Source of the DNA: VHCN01 sp964589935
GTDB lineage: Bacteria > Verrucomicrobiota > Verrucomicrobiia > Limisphaerales > VHCN01
Assembly (NCBI GenBank): GCA_964589935.1
Contig: CAZPVD010000006.1
Location: 1 to 64,000 of the forward strand
DNA length: 64,000 nucleotides
Direction: 5' to 3'
The first letter of the stretch is position 1, and each line of letters opens with the position of its first letter. Shown here piece by piece: positions 16,251 through 24,357 of this stretch. The translations under genes were made by a program, and so were the position numbers. The notes below the pieces were generated by a model. It saw nothing but the letters and a program-made list of their open reading frames with translations. It had not been told where the DNA came from and searched no databases.

Positions 16251-17334
16251 GGATGAGTGTCTTCACTGCCCGATTGCCGGCAGCCATCGTTTTGAACAAT
16301 TCCGGCAACTTGCTCAACGCGCATTCGCCGTCCACGAAGTCGTCCGCGCGAATCACGCCTCCCTCGATGAACTCCAGCGCACGGCGGATGCTGCGCGGCG
16401 TGTGATGAAAGCTCGCCTTGAGCGTGATGCTCGAATAATGCAACCGTGCCGTGTCGAGTGAGACATTCGTCCCCGAAGGACAGCCGCCGAAGAAATTTAC
16501 CAGCCCGCCCTTGCGCACGAGGCGCACGGATGCCTCCCACGTCTCCGGCTTGCCCACCGCCTCGATGACTACGTCGAAAGCCGTAGCGTCAGCTCCTTGA
16601 GCCGACAGTTTATCTTCAAGAGAAACGTCGCCGCCAATATCCACCACCGTGCTTGCTCCGAGTTTGCGTGCTACGGCAAGCCGTGTGTCGCCGCGCCCTG
16701 CGACGGTCACATCGCAGCCGAGATATTTTCCGAGCGCGACAAACATCAGGCCAATCGGCCCCGTGCCGATGACGAGCACGCGCTGGCCCGCACGCAATTG
16801 CGAGTCCTCGACGCCCTGCACGACGCACGCAAGTGGTTCCGTGAGCGCGGCATTGCGGAAACTGGTTTGCGGTTTCAGCCGCAGCAAGTTTTTCTCCACG
16901 AGCCGCGTTGGAACGACGATGGATTCCGCATAAGCGCCGTTGAGGAACAACAAATCGTCACAGAGGTTTTCCTGTCCCTGTTTGCAAAAAAAACAATCCC
17001 CGCACGGCGCGGAATTTGCGACGACCACGCGGTCGCCGACGTGCCATTGCGTCGTCCCCTCACCCGGCCTGACGGCCACCCTCTCCCCATCCGATGGGGA
17101 GAGGGACGGGGTGAGGGGCCTTCCAACTTCGCTGATGATTCCCGCGATTTCGTGGCCGAACACGGCCGGCGGCACGATCATCTTGGCGTGATAGCCACGC
17201 TTGAAAACCTTGAGGTCGGTGCCGCACGTGAGCGCGGCCTCGATGCCGATGCGCACCTCGCCCGGTTGCAGCGGGCGCGGCGCGACATCTTCGACGCGGA
17301 CATCTTCTTTCCCGTAAAGGACAGCGGCTCGCAC
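16237..17334 (-). CDS. zinc-dependent alcohol dehydrogenase (MDR superfamily)
   Basis: Medium-chain dehydrogenase, about 365 aa. I place the start at GTG 17334, the family-typical RAAVLYGKEDVRVEDV; the frame is open to ATG 17385. Catalytic zinc: Cys of ALTCGTDLK and GHEIAG; structural zinc cysteines in APCGDCFFCKQGQENLC; NAD(P) fold RVLVIGTGPIGLMFVALG. Substrate unknown (sorbitol/threonine-DH-like). A 63-bp palindromic repeat at 17056-17118 adds 21 residues between IISEVG and the QWHVGDRVVV strand, so this protein carries a repeat-encoded loop. Divergent from nadA. Confidence 0.85.
   Translation of the reverse strand: MRAAVLYGKEDVRVEDVAPRPLQPGEVRIGIEAALTCGTDLKVFKRGYHAKMIVPPAVFGHEIAGIISEVGRPLTPSLSPSDGERVAVRPGEGTTQWHVGDRVVVANSAPCGDCFFCKQGQENLCDDLLFLNGAYAESIVVPTRLVEKNLLRLKPQTSFRNAALTEPLACVVQGVEDSQLRAGQRVLVIGTGPIGLMFVALGKYLGCDVTVAGRGDTRLAVARKLGASTVVDIGGDVSLEDKLSAQGADATAFDVVIEAVGKPETWEASVRLVRKGGLVNFFGGCPSGTNVSLDTARLHYSSITLKASFHHTPRSIRRALEFIEGGVIRADDFVDGECALSKLPELFKTMAAGNRAVKTLIRVRE
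17056..17118 (-). repeat. 63-bp palindromic repeat inserted in frame in the alcohol dehydrogenase
   Basis: Nested inverted repeats: outer CCCCTCACCC (17056-17065) against GGGGTGAGGGG (17108-17118), inner CCCTCTCCCCATC (17079-17091) against GATGGGGAGAGGG (17093-17105), a perfect 13-bp stem. The length of 63 is exactly 21 codons. The right half shares GGGGAGAGGG(C/A)CGGGGTGAGGG with the intergenic element at 58871-58915, so this is a dispersed repeat. Confidence 0.8.
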
Positions 17335-17404
17335 GCGGCAAGTGTGCCGCACTGTCCGCGCGCGGCAAACCGTTTCTTGCCCCATGCTGGCAGCAATGGG
17401 TTGG

Positions 17405-17433
17405 TTGACGCTGTTGCGCTACACCATTAAGTT
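17405..17433 (+). promoter_or_regulatory. candidate nadA promoter
   Basis: TTGACG (17405-17410), 17-nt spacer, TAAGTT (17428-17433). The start would fall at about 17440, two bases before the nadA ATG, implying a leaderless or near-leaderless transcript. Confidence 0.35.
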
Positions 17434-17441
17434 CGATCGCG

Positions 17442-18467
17442 ATGATTGATTTGACCGAAGTCCAGCCTCGCGCAACAGATGTGCCTGCCGTCCGCAAGCC
17501 CATGCCGCGCGCGCAGTTTGATCCACTGGCAAAGGAAATCTTCGCGCTCAAAAAACAGCTCAACGCCGTCATCCTCGCGCACAATTACCAAGTGCCGGAA
17601 ATCCAAGATGTGGCTGATTTTGTGGGCGATTCGCTCGGTCTTTCGCAGCAGGCGGAGAAGACGCGCTCGGACGTGATCGTGTTCTGCGGCGTTCATTTCA
17701 TGGCGGAAACGGCGAAGATTTTAAACCCGCACAAGATTGTTGTTCTGCCGGACGTGAACGCGGGTTGTTCTCTTGAAGAGAGTTGCCCCGCGCCGGAGCT
17801 GGCGAAACTTCAGGCGACGAATCCGAACTTTTACACGGTCACTTACATCAACTGCTCGGCGGCGGTGAAGGCGTTGAGCGACGTGATCTGCACGAGCGGC
17901 AACGCGGTGAAAATCGTCAACGCCGCGCCGAAGGATCGCGATTTACTTTTTGTTCCCGACGAAAACCTCGGCGCGTGGGTGATGGAGCAGACGGGCCGCC
18001 CGATGACGTTGTGGAAGGGAAATTGTTACGCGCATGTCGAGTTCCGCCGCGACCAGGTGCTGCGGCTGCGTGCGACGCATCCCGACGCGAAGATCATCGT
18101 CCACCCGGAAAGTTTGCGCGAGGTGCGCGAGCTGGCGGACGCGGTGTGCTCGACGGAAAAAATGATCACGTATTGCAAGGAAAGCCCGGCGAAGCGGTTC
18201 GTGATCGTCACCGAGTCGGGCATCATCCATCGCATGAAGAAGGAGTGCCCGGACAAGGAATTCCTCTGCGCGCCGGTGTTCGACGTGATGCGGATGCCAA
18301 CGGACAACTGCCGTTGCAGCGAGTGCAAATACATGAAGTTGAACACGCTCGAAAAAGTGCGCGACTGCATGAAGAATCTCGCGCCGCGCATCGAACTGCC
18401 AGCGGACATTCTCAAACGTGCCCGCTTGCCCATCGAGCGAATGCTGGAGATTTCAGCGCGGCCGTAA
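17442..18467 (+). CDS. nadA: quinolinate synthase NadA
   Basis: Condenses iminoaspartate with dihydroxyacetone phosphate to quinolinate in NAD biosynthesis, using a [4Fe-4S] cluster. The 341 residues show AVILAHNYQVPEIQDVADF, VGDSLGLSQQA, FMAETAKILNP and the cluster cysteines Cys109 (DVNAGCSL), Cys195 (KGNCYAH) and one of Cys290/292/295 (NCRCSEC). The length fits the family. nadB and nadC are not nearby. The gene is transcribed divergently from the dehydrogenase and convergently with the cyclase-like gene, overlapping its 3' end by 15 nt. Confidence 0.96.
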   Translation: MIDLTEVQPRATDVPAVRKPMPRAQFDPLAKEIFALKKQLNAVILAHNYQVPEIQDVADFVGDSLGLSQQAEKTRSDVIVFCGVHFMAETAKILNPHKIVVLPDVNAGCSLEESCPAPELAKLQATNPNFYTVTYINCSAAVKALSDVICTSGNAVKIVNAAPKDRDLLFVPDENLGAWVMEQTGRPMTLWKGNCYAHVEFRRDQVLRLRATHPDAKIIVHPESLREVRELADAVCSTEKMITYCKESPAKRFVIVTESGIIHRMKKECPDKEFLCAPVFDVMRMPTDNCRCSECKYMKLNTLEKVRDCMKNLAPRIELPADILKRARLPIERMLEISARP

Positions 18468-20303
18468 TGCGCGTTCCAGCGCGCCGACGGTGAAGATAAG
18501 CGGATAGAGCCGCTCGAAATACCACAGTTTCGCGAAGTAAAAACCGATGGGCGACGGCTGCATCCACGAGCCGTCCTCGACGCGCTGAACCAGCCATTCC
18601 ACACCGCGCGCAACAGCGGTGGCGTGAGCACCGCAACCTGCAAGCGCTTCCAGTGCGAGCGCGGTTTCTTCGATGGACGACGGGCCGTTGCAAACGCCGC
18701 TCCAGCTTCCGTCTGTGTTTTGAATTGAAGCAAGCCAGCGTGCGCCGTTTTCGTGCAAATCGGTGACGCCGGGAAATTCTTCCTCGCTCAATTCCTCCAG
18801 CGCACGCAGCACGCGGGCGGTTCCATAGACGGGATTTTCATCATTCGGCGCGTGCTGGTTGCCGAACCACAGCGGCAGCCATGAGCCGTCAGGTCGCTGC
18901 GATTTTTCGAGGTAATTCACGGCCCGACGCATCGCTCGCAAGAGACGTGTGCTCGAGGCCGGTGAAAACTCGCCGCGCCATGCCTGCCACGCTCGCAATG
19001 CGTGGGCCGTGAGATCCGGCGCGCTGCGGTCGAAAGGCAGGTTTGTCCAGCCACGGCAAAAGGTCGGAATGCCGCCGTCGGAATTTTGCAAATCGAGCAG
19101 CCATTTCACTCCGAGTTCGGCAGCTTCGCCACAGCGATGGTCGCGGACCGCAGCTATAGACAAATTGTGGAGTGCAACAAGCGCGCCCGCCGTGTCGTCC
19201 GCGTCGGGCACGCCGCCGGGCAAGTCCGTCCACGCCCAGCCGCCGGGCGCGGCGTGCGTGTAGGGATGTTCGACCTGGTATTGCTGGCCGAGCAACCAGT
19301 TCACGATGCAACCGCGTTCAGATTCGTTCAGCGAAACTTCTCCCGATTCCGCGAGCGCGTTGACGGAAAGCGTCGTGACCCACGTGGCGAGGTTCGTGTC
19401 AATCGGCCAGCTTCCGTCAGGCCGCGCGGAGGCGATGAGAAACTCGATAGCTTTGCGTGTGACAACGTGGTTCCCCTGCCCGCTCGCGGCCAGACTCATC
19501 GTCACGAAGCTCGTGAGCGGCGTGGCTTCAAGGAAGCCACCACTCGACGGCTGAATTTCGGCGAGTTTGCGCAAGGTTCGCGCGCGCGTGGCATCGCGCA
19601 GCCAGCGCGTGAGCGGATTGCGCGTGGGCCGGTGATGATGCCGCACGTGCCCAATAGCGATAAGCGCGGGCAGCGCGTAGCTCACGACGGGCAGTCGCAG
19701 CGCAGCGAACAGTTGATGGGGTGCAGCGGCGAGTTCAAATGGCAGCGGAACGACGGAACGCCACGCGTCCGCACCTTCGCCGAGACGGCCCGCGAGCGCG
19801 CACATCGTGAGAATGGGCACGGAGAAAGTTCGGTCCTTGCCGTAGCGGGAGATGATCGCAGTGATGAGTTGGTCAATGTTCAGCGAAGTTCCACCACTGC
19901 TGTGTTTCGCAAGCCACGATTCGGCTCGCTCCACGGTTTGACGATGGCGCGACTCCTCGCCGGGCGCGGCGGCAAACGCGGCCCAGCAGAGTGCTGTGGT
20001 GCTGACGTTGCTGACGCTTTTCGTCGTGTCGCCCCAGCCGCCATCGGAGTTTTGGTTGTCCGCAAGCCAGTCGAGGCCACGCGAAAGGAGGCGGGAAGGA
20101 ATGTGAAACGAGGCGAGAGGCGCAGGACTTGAGAGGCGAGATTCACGCAGCACAATCGCCAACGCAGTGACCGCGGTGGCGGTGGAAAGAGCGCTGCTCG
20201 AAAGTTCACCCTCCCAGTGACCAGCCGCAATACGCAACCCGACCAAGGCATGGCGCGCCTTCGCCAATGCCGCCCGCAACCGCGTGTGATCAACGCCAGC
20301 CAT
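18453..20303 (-). CDS. squalene-hopene-cyclase-like terpene cyclase
   Basis: A 616-aa class II terpene cyclase-like protein starting at ATG 20303. The catalytic DxDD acid motif is at residues 367-372 (DADDTA). QW-type repeats recur: NQNSDGGW (83-90), RPDGSW (294-299), LQNSDGGIPTF, RPDGSWLPLWFGNQ and QNTDGSWSG. The C-terminus IGFYFAKLWYFERLYPLIFT matches the conserved squalene-hopene-cyclase end. Product (hopene or another triterpene) cannot be told; no hpn genes are adjacent. Residues about 54-73 (SRLSSPAPLASFHIPSRLL) look like a repeat-encoded insertion. Confidence 0.82.
   Translation of the reverse strand: MAGVDHTRLRAALAKARHALVGLRIAAGHWEGELSSSALSTATAVTALAIVLRESRLSSPAPLASFHIPSRLLSRGLDWLADNQNSDGGWGDTTKSVSNVSTTALCWAAFAAAPGEESRHRQTVERAESWLAKHSSGGTSLNIDQLITAIISRYGKDRTFSVPILTMCALAGRLGEGADAWRSVVPLPFELAAAPHQLFAALRLPVVSYALPALIAIGHVRHHHRPTRNPLTRWLRDATRARTLRKLAEIQPSSGGFLEATPLTSFVTMSLAASGQGNHVVTRKAIEFLIASARPDGSWPIDTNLATWVTTLSVNALAESGEVSLNESERGCIVNWLLGQQYQVEHPYTHAAPGGWAWTDLPGGVPDADDTAGALVALHNLSIAAVRDHRCGEAAELGVKWLLDLQNSDGGIPTFCRGWTNLPFDRSAPDLTAHALRAWQAWRGEFSPASSTRLLRAMRRAVNYLEKSQRPDGSWLPLWFGNQHAPNDENPVYGTARVLRALEELSEEEFPGVTDLHENGARWLASIQNTDGSWSGVCNGPSSIEETALALEALAGCGAHATAVARGVEWLVQRVEDGSWMQPSPIGFYFAKLWYFERLYPLIFTVGALERALRPR
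20090..20140 (-). repeat. GAGGCGAGAGGCG-type simple repeat within the cyclase gene
   Basis: Repeated GAGGCG/GAGAGGCG words between 20090 and 20140 encode a Ser/Leu/Pro-rich stretch before the first QW repeat. The composition resembles the larE insert. The boundary and insertion status are inferred, because the family is variable here. Confidence 0.4.
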
Positions 20304-20412
20304 GCTCCGTGGAATTTCCCATTGCGTCGGTGCGGAAGTTTTGGTTAGTTCCCGCGCAACATTTTTTCCGGCCGACACCTTGTTGAACGGAGAAAAACTG
20401 ATACGACGCACT

Positions 20413-20727
20413 ATGAGTTCGCTGTTTCCGCCGGCTGAAAACAAGGGCCGCTATTCGGGGAAAAACAACCTTCGTCTTCAGAACTTTTTCTGCCACGCGC
20501 CAAATGCAAAGGCCGTGTTCATCTGCGGCGACTTCAACGGGTGGAATTCCACGTCGCATCCGATGCGGCGGCAGACGGATGGCAATTGGCTGGTGCAGCT
20601 TGAACTGACGCACGGACATCATCTTTACGTGTTCATCGTGGATGGCAAGCCGGCGCTCGATCCGCGCGCGCAGGGCGTAAGTCGCAACGGGAAGAACGAG
20701 CGCGTCTCGCTCATCCTTGTGAGTTAA
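20413..20727 (+). CDS. second stand-alone CBM48-like protein
   Basis: A 104-aa protein, ATG 20413 (MSSLFPPAEN), with AMPK-beta/isoamylase N-domain features: CHAPNAKAVFICGDFNGWNS, then GNWLVQLELTHGHHLYVFIV and DGKPALDPRAQGVSRNGKNE. It is a single carbohydrate-binding domain without an enzyme. The paralogue at 10812 shares the layout but little sequence. It diverges from the cyclase gene; the 109-nt gap holds a weak TTGTTG/TACGAC pair. The frame is open upstream to 20302. Confidence 0.78.
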   Translation: MSSLFPPAENKGRYSGKNNLRLQNFFCHAPNAKAVFICGDFNGWNSTSHPMRRQTDGNWLVQLELTHGHHLYVFIVDGKPALDPRAQGVSRNGKNERVSLILVS

Positions 20728-20737
20728 CGCTGGCCTT

Positions 20738-21250
20738 TCACTCCGGCACGTCCATCTCCGATTTGGCGTCTTTCTTTTTCGCGCGCTGTTCCAAAAAAAA
20801 CTGCCGCAAAAGCGAACGGCATTCTTCTTCGCGCACGCCGGAAGTGATTTCGCAGTGGTGGTTCAGCGTTGGGAATTGCAGCAGGTTCATCGCGCTGCCC
20901 GCCGCCCCGCCCTTTGGATCAGACGCGCCAAAAACAACGCGCCCAAAACGCACATGCACGATCGCGCCGGCGCACATCGGGCACGGCTCCTTCGTGACGT
21001 AGAGCGTGCAGTCATTGAGGCGCCAGTCACCGACGTGCGCCTCGGCCTGTGTGAGCGCGAGCATCTCGGCGTGCGCGGTGGCGTCCTTGAGCAGCTCGAC
21101 CTGGTTCGCGGCGCGCGCGATAATTCGACCCTCGCGAACGACGACCGCGCCAACGGGAACTTCCCCTGCTTCATAAGCCTTGGCCGCCTGACGCAGCGCC
21201 TCGCCCATGAAGTAATGGTCGCTGTGTAGGTCAATGATCGGTTCGTCCAT
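20738..21250 (-). CDS. tadA: tRNA-specific adenosine deaminase TadA
   Basis: Deaminates A34 to inosine in the tRNA anticodon (tRNA-Arg ACG). The 170-aa protein has the zinc site His60-Ala-Glu62 (ATAHAEMLAL) and PCPMC with Cys90 and Cys93, plus GEVPVGAVVV and the MNLLQFPTLNHHCEITSGV C-terminal segment of TadA. The C-terminus is Lys-rich. It starts 9 nt after the Nudix gene stop and is probably cotranscribed with it. Confidence 0.94.
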   Translation of the reverse strand: MDEPIIDLHSDHYFMGEALRQAAKAYEAGEVPVGAVVVREGRIIARAANQVELLKDATAHAEMLALTQAEAHVGDWRLNDCTLYVTKEPCPMCAGAIVHVRFGRVVFGASDPKGGAAGSAMNLLQFPTLNHHCEITSGVREEECRSLLRQFFLEQRAKKKDAKSEMDVPE

Positions 21251-21259
21251 CGGAGTCTT

Positions 21260-21790
21260 TCAGCGAATTGTGTCCGCGGGCGCGAGGAAAACCGGCGGCG
21301 CGCGGCGCTCCTCGACTGTCCAAGTGTTGCGCCCGTCCGCGTGGCAATGGCAGTGCGCGGAAAAAAATCCGCCGCGATGCTCCCAGAACAGCGGCCAGAT
21401 TTGTTCGCGATCCGTCTGAGGCAACGCAAGATTTGCAAACGCATTTCGAGGGAAAAAATCGAAGCGACCTTCCCCGTGCGGCGGCGGAAGCGAGCGAAGA
21501 CGGAGTCTCGCCTCGAACAAAAACATCAGCCAGTGCGCCTGCCCTTCGTAGCCGTGTTCGCTCACGATGCCGGTCAAGTGGAGGTCGCCGGGCGCGAGTT
21601 CGATGCCAATTTCCTCGCGGGCCTCGCGACGCGCGCATTCGTAAGGCGACTCGCCCTCATCCGCGTGCAGCTTGCCGCCGGGCGGACTCCACAGGCCGCG
21701 GTTTGGCTCCTTCGCGCGCCGAAGCAACAACACCTCATCGGCCGCATTGAAGCAGTAGAGGAGCGTCGCAATTTTGTAGGGCAAAGCCAC
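21260..21790 (-). CDS. Nudix hydrolase
   Basis: A 176-aa nucleoside-diphosphate-linked-moiety hydrolase, close in layout to MutT/8-oxo-dGTP-type enzymes. The Nudix box is intact: GGKLHADEGESPYECARREA followed by REEIGIEL (GX5EX7REUXEEXGU). RGLWSPPGGKL precedes it and LPPPHGEGRFDFFPRNAF follows as the usual C-terminal strand. Substrate unknown. Upstream of tadA with a 9-nt gap. Confidence 0.9.
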   Translation of the reverse strand: MALPYKIATLLYCFNAADEVLLLRRAKEPNRGLWSPPGGKLHADEGESPYECARREAREEIGIELAPGDLHLTGIVSEHGYEGQAHWLMFLFEARLRLRSLPPPHGEGRFDFFPRNAFANLALPQTDREQIWPLFWEHRGGFFSAHCHCHADGRNTWTVEERRAPPVFLAPADTIR

Positions 21791-21834
21791 GCGCGGGAGT
21801 GAAGCAGTTCAGCGTCGGTCGGGCAAGCGGGCGC

Positions 21835-23241
21835 TCACTTCGCCGCCGGCTTCAGCACCGCTTCAATCGCCGCCTTCATCCGGGCCTCGCTGCCTTTCGC
21901 GACCCAGCACCAATCGCCGAGGTTCGAGTCCTTCTCAGCCCACGCGCGCTCGATGGGGATGTAGCCCGGCGCGCTCTCGCCGTAGCCCGCGACCATCACG
22001 AAGGAATCCGGCCGCGCCTGCTGCGCGAAAAGCTGATACTCGACGTAGCTCTCGGCGGGCATCAGGAGAAACTGCGCTGCGCCGAAATCCACCACCGGAA
22101 CGTCGAGCTTGTGCCCGGCGTCCGCGCGCCTGCGCCACGAGAGGTTCATCGCGGCGAGGCATTGCGCGAAGGGTTTCGTTTCCGGCCCCAGCAGTTTCTG
22201 CGAGCCTTCGACGGTGAAGCCCGCCGGTTCGTCGCGCGGCTCCAGCCGCAGTGGCACGGCGCGAAACTGGATTTGCGTCAGCGGAATTTTCTTCGTGTCG
22301 CGCCACGCCTCGGCCATCGCCTGATACAACCGGCCCGCGAGCACGGGACGGTTCTCGCGTGCGCCGGTGTTGTATTTGCCGGCCGTCACGTTGCCGCTGC
22401 AACCAGAGAAATAAATCTGCGCCACGCCCGGCAAGTCCTCCTGACGGCGACGCCGCGCGATGCCCGGAAAATCCGCAGAGACCTCGCCGCCGCCGTAGTA
22501 GCTCATCGGATGCACGGCGTAGCTGCTCAACGCCGCGAGTGGCGTGTTCTCGTTCCAGAAACTCAGCGTCTTGAGCATCGGGTCCACGTCGCCCTCCGGC
22601 GCGTCGGCAGCGATGACGTTGCGGTTCGAGCTCATGCGGTTATAGGCCACGCCGCCGCCGGGAAGTTCGTAGCGGCGGTTTGACGAAACTTTCTCGACAC
22701 GCGCCGAGCCGAGGCCGATGTGCGTGACTGGCCGCGCGGACTTGAGGCTCTCGCGCAGCGCCGCCGCGACGCGCAGCACGGCTTCCTCGTGGAATTTCAC
22801 GTCGCATACCGTGCCGACGCATTTGTTCGCGATTAAAATCCGCTCTGCCTCCAAATCCGCGACCGGCGCGTCGTGGACATGCGTGCACGAAACAAGCACG
22901 CGCACCGGCTCGGTGCCCGCGGCCTCGGCCAGCAGAGTGCGCCAGCGGTCATAAGCTTCGTTGCGGATTTCACACCAGTCCACGGAGACGAGCACGATGG
23001 GCTTGTCGCCGCCAAGCAGCACGACGCCCTTCGCAAACAGCGGATCGGCGACGCTCTTCGAAAGCCACGCGCCGCCCATCATGCCGTGGCCCATCGGCAC
23101 GGTCACATCGGCGGAAAACGACGCGAGCCGAAATCGCGGCTGAGCCACCGCCGCGCACAACGCCGGCGACAGCGCAGCGCCCGCCACGGAAGCTGCGGCG
23201 ACTTGAAGAAAACGGCGGCGATCCGGCATCAGGGATTTCAT
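21835..23241 (-). CDS. Tat-exported neutral/alkaline ceramidase-like protein
   Basis: A 468-aa protein starting at ATG 23241 (23229 is possible); the frame is open to 23313. A Tat signal RRRFLQVAAASVAGAALSPA is present at the N-terminus. The mature part resembles the N-terminal domain of neutral/alkaline non-lysosomal ceramidases: ADVTVPMGHGMMG, VVLLGGDKPIVLVSVDWCEI, VLVSCTHVHDAP, SSYAVHPMSYYGG and QIYFSGCSGNVTAGKYN. PVC bacteria have many such proteins with no tested substrate, so ceramide hydrolysis is only family knowledge. Confidence 0.7.
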   Translation of the reverse strand: MKSLMPDRRRFLQVAAASVAGAALSPALCAAVAQPRFRLASFSADVTVPMGHGMMGGAWLSKSVADPLFAKGVVLLGGDKPIVLVSVDWCEIRNEAYDRWRTLLAEAAGTEPVRVLVSCTHVHDAPVADLEAERILIANKCVGTVCDVKFHEEAVLRVAAALRESLKSARPVTHIGLGSARVEKVSSNRRYELPGGGVAYNRMSSNRNVIAADAPEGDVDPMLKTLSFWNENTPLAALSSYAVHPMSYYGGGEVSADFPGIARRRRQEDLPGVAQIYFSGCSGNVTAGKYNTGARENRPVLAGRLYQAMAEAWRDTKKIPLTQIQFRAVPLRLEPRDEPAGFTVEGSQKLLGPETKPFAQCLAAMNLSWRRRADAGHKLDVPVVDFGAAQFLLMPAESYVEYQLFAQQARPDSFVMVAGYGESAPGYIPIERAWAEKDSNLGDWCWVAKGSEARMKAAIEAVLKPAAK

Positions 23242-23337
23242 GGAGTCATTGGTCAGGCTTTCGGCTTTGACGAACACACATTGCGGGATTATAGAGGATT
23301 TGTGAACTTGCATTGTCTTTCGCGCGCGCGAGGCGTG

Positions 23338-24345
23338 ATGAACGCGTCCTTGCTCGCCGTGCTGCTGTTTGCCAGCGGCACTGCTGCGGCGGGCGAAAAG
23401 ATTATCTTTTCGGGCCGATCCGATGGCCGGGCCGCAGTGGATTTGAACCGCAAGGATCCGCTGGCTGGTGTGGGCCTTCGCACGCCCAAGCTCGGCGGGG
23501 ATCCGATGGACGCCGCTCTTTCGCTCGTGCCCGCCGCACCCACGGCAACCTCAAGTCCGATGACCAAAAAGCAGAAGGAGGAACTGGAGCAACGGCGCAA
23601 CTGGATTTTTCAAGACCCGGATAAGGCTGCGGAAAAAAAACTCGATGCCGCCGGTGAGCGCGAAAAGGACTCGGATCCTGATGCGAAACCCAAGTCGTCC
23701 ATCGAGCGCTACTACGAAGGATCGGATCGCAAGGCGACCGCAGACAATCAAACTGGCAGCGAGAGCCGCGATCTCGTCGGCGGTGCCAAGCGCGACGGAA
23801 CGGGTCGTGAGACGGGCCGGAGGGGTTTTGCCCGCGACGGCAAGCAGGCCGACGGCGAGGGTGGGAATGATTTTCTCGGCGACAGTTCAGCGCGTGATTC
23901 CGCCCGGCAACCGCGCGAAGTCGGGCCGGGATTCAACAGCCAGGCCGACCTCCGCGGGTTTGAGTTTGCCAAGCGAGTGCCGCTTGATTCCGCAAAGGAG
24001 CGGGCGCGCGATGCCGAGCGCGAGGCGGACATGGCGGCATTCCAGCGCATCCTCAATCCCGCCGCGGCAGCTCCCCAGCAGGGCGGCGCGTTCACGCTCA
24101 TTGCACCGGGCACGGTGGTCTTCATGCCCGGATCGGCACAGCGTAATTTTTCAAGCCCCGTGGATTTCGGTCAGGCCGCGGGTCTGAGAGCGAGCGGCCT
24201 CGACGGCGCGCGTCTCGGCGGCGCAGGCGTGTTTGACACAAAGGCGAACAACGGCACGTTCGCGCCGTTGGCTCCGCTGGCAGAGCCGGAGAAGAAAATG
24301 GAGCCGCGCCCAATCATCCTCGAAATTCCCAAGCGCAAATTCTAG
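23338..24345 (+). CDS. hypothetical secreted, charged low-complexity protein
   Basis: About 335 aa from ATG 23338; GTG 23302 is an alternative. The N-terminus NASLLAVLLFASGTAAAG is a signal peptide. Residues about 70-220 are rich in Lys, Asp, Glu, Arg and Gly (a run such as KKLDAAGEREKDSDPDAKPK) and predicted disordered. The C-terminal third is Gly/Ala/Pro-rich with APGTVVFMPGSAQRNF. I recognise no family. It is divergent from the ceramidase-like gene and convergent with moeA (12 nt). Confidence 0.6.
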   Translation: MNASLLAVLLFASGTAAAGEKIIFSGRSDGRAAVDLNRKDPLAGVGLRTPKLGGDPMDAALSLVPAAPTATSSPMTKKQKEELEQRRNWIFQDPDKAAEKKLDAAGEREKDSDPDAKPKSSIERYYEGSDRKATADNQTGSESRDLVGGAKRDGTGRETGRRGFARDGKQADGEGGNDFLGDSSARDSARQPREVGPGFNSQADLRGFEFAKRVPLDSAKERARDAEREADMAAFQRILNPAAAAPQQGGAFTLIAPGTVVFMPGSAQRNFSSPVDFGQAAGLRASGLDGARLGGAGVFDTKANNGTFAPLAPLAEPEKKMEPRPIILEIPKRKF

Positions 24346-24357
24346 CGCACGGGCGCG

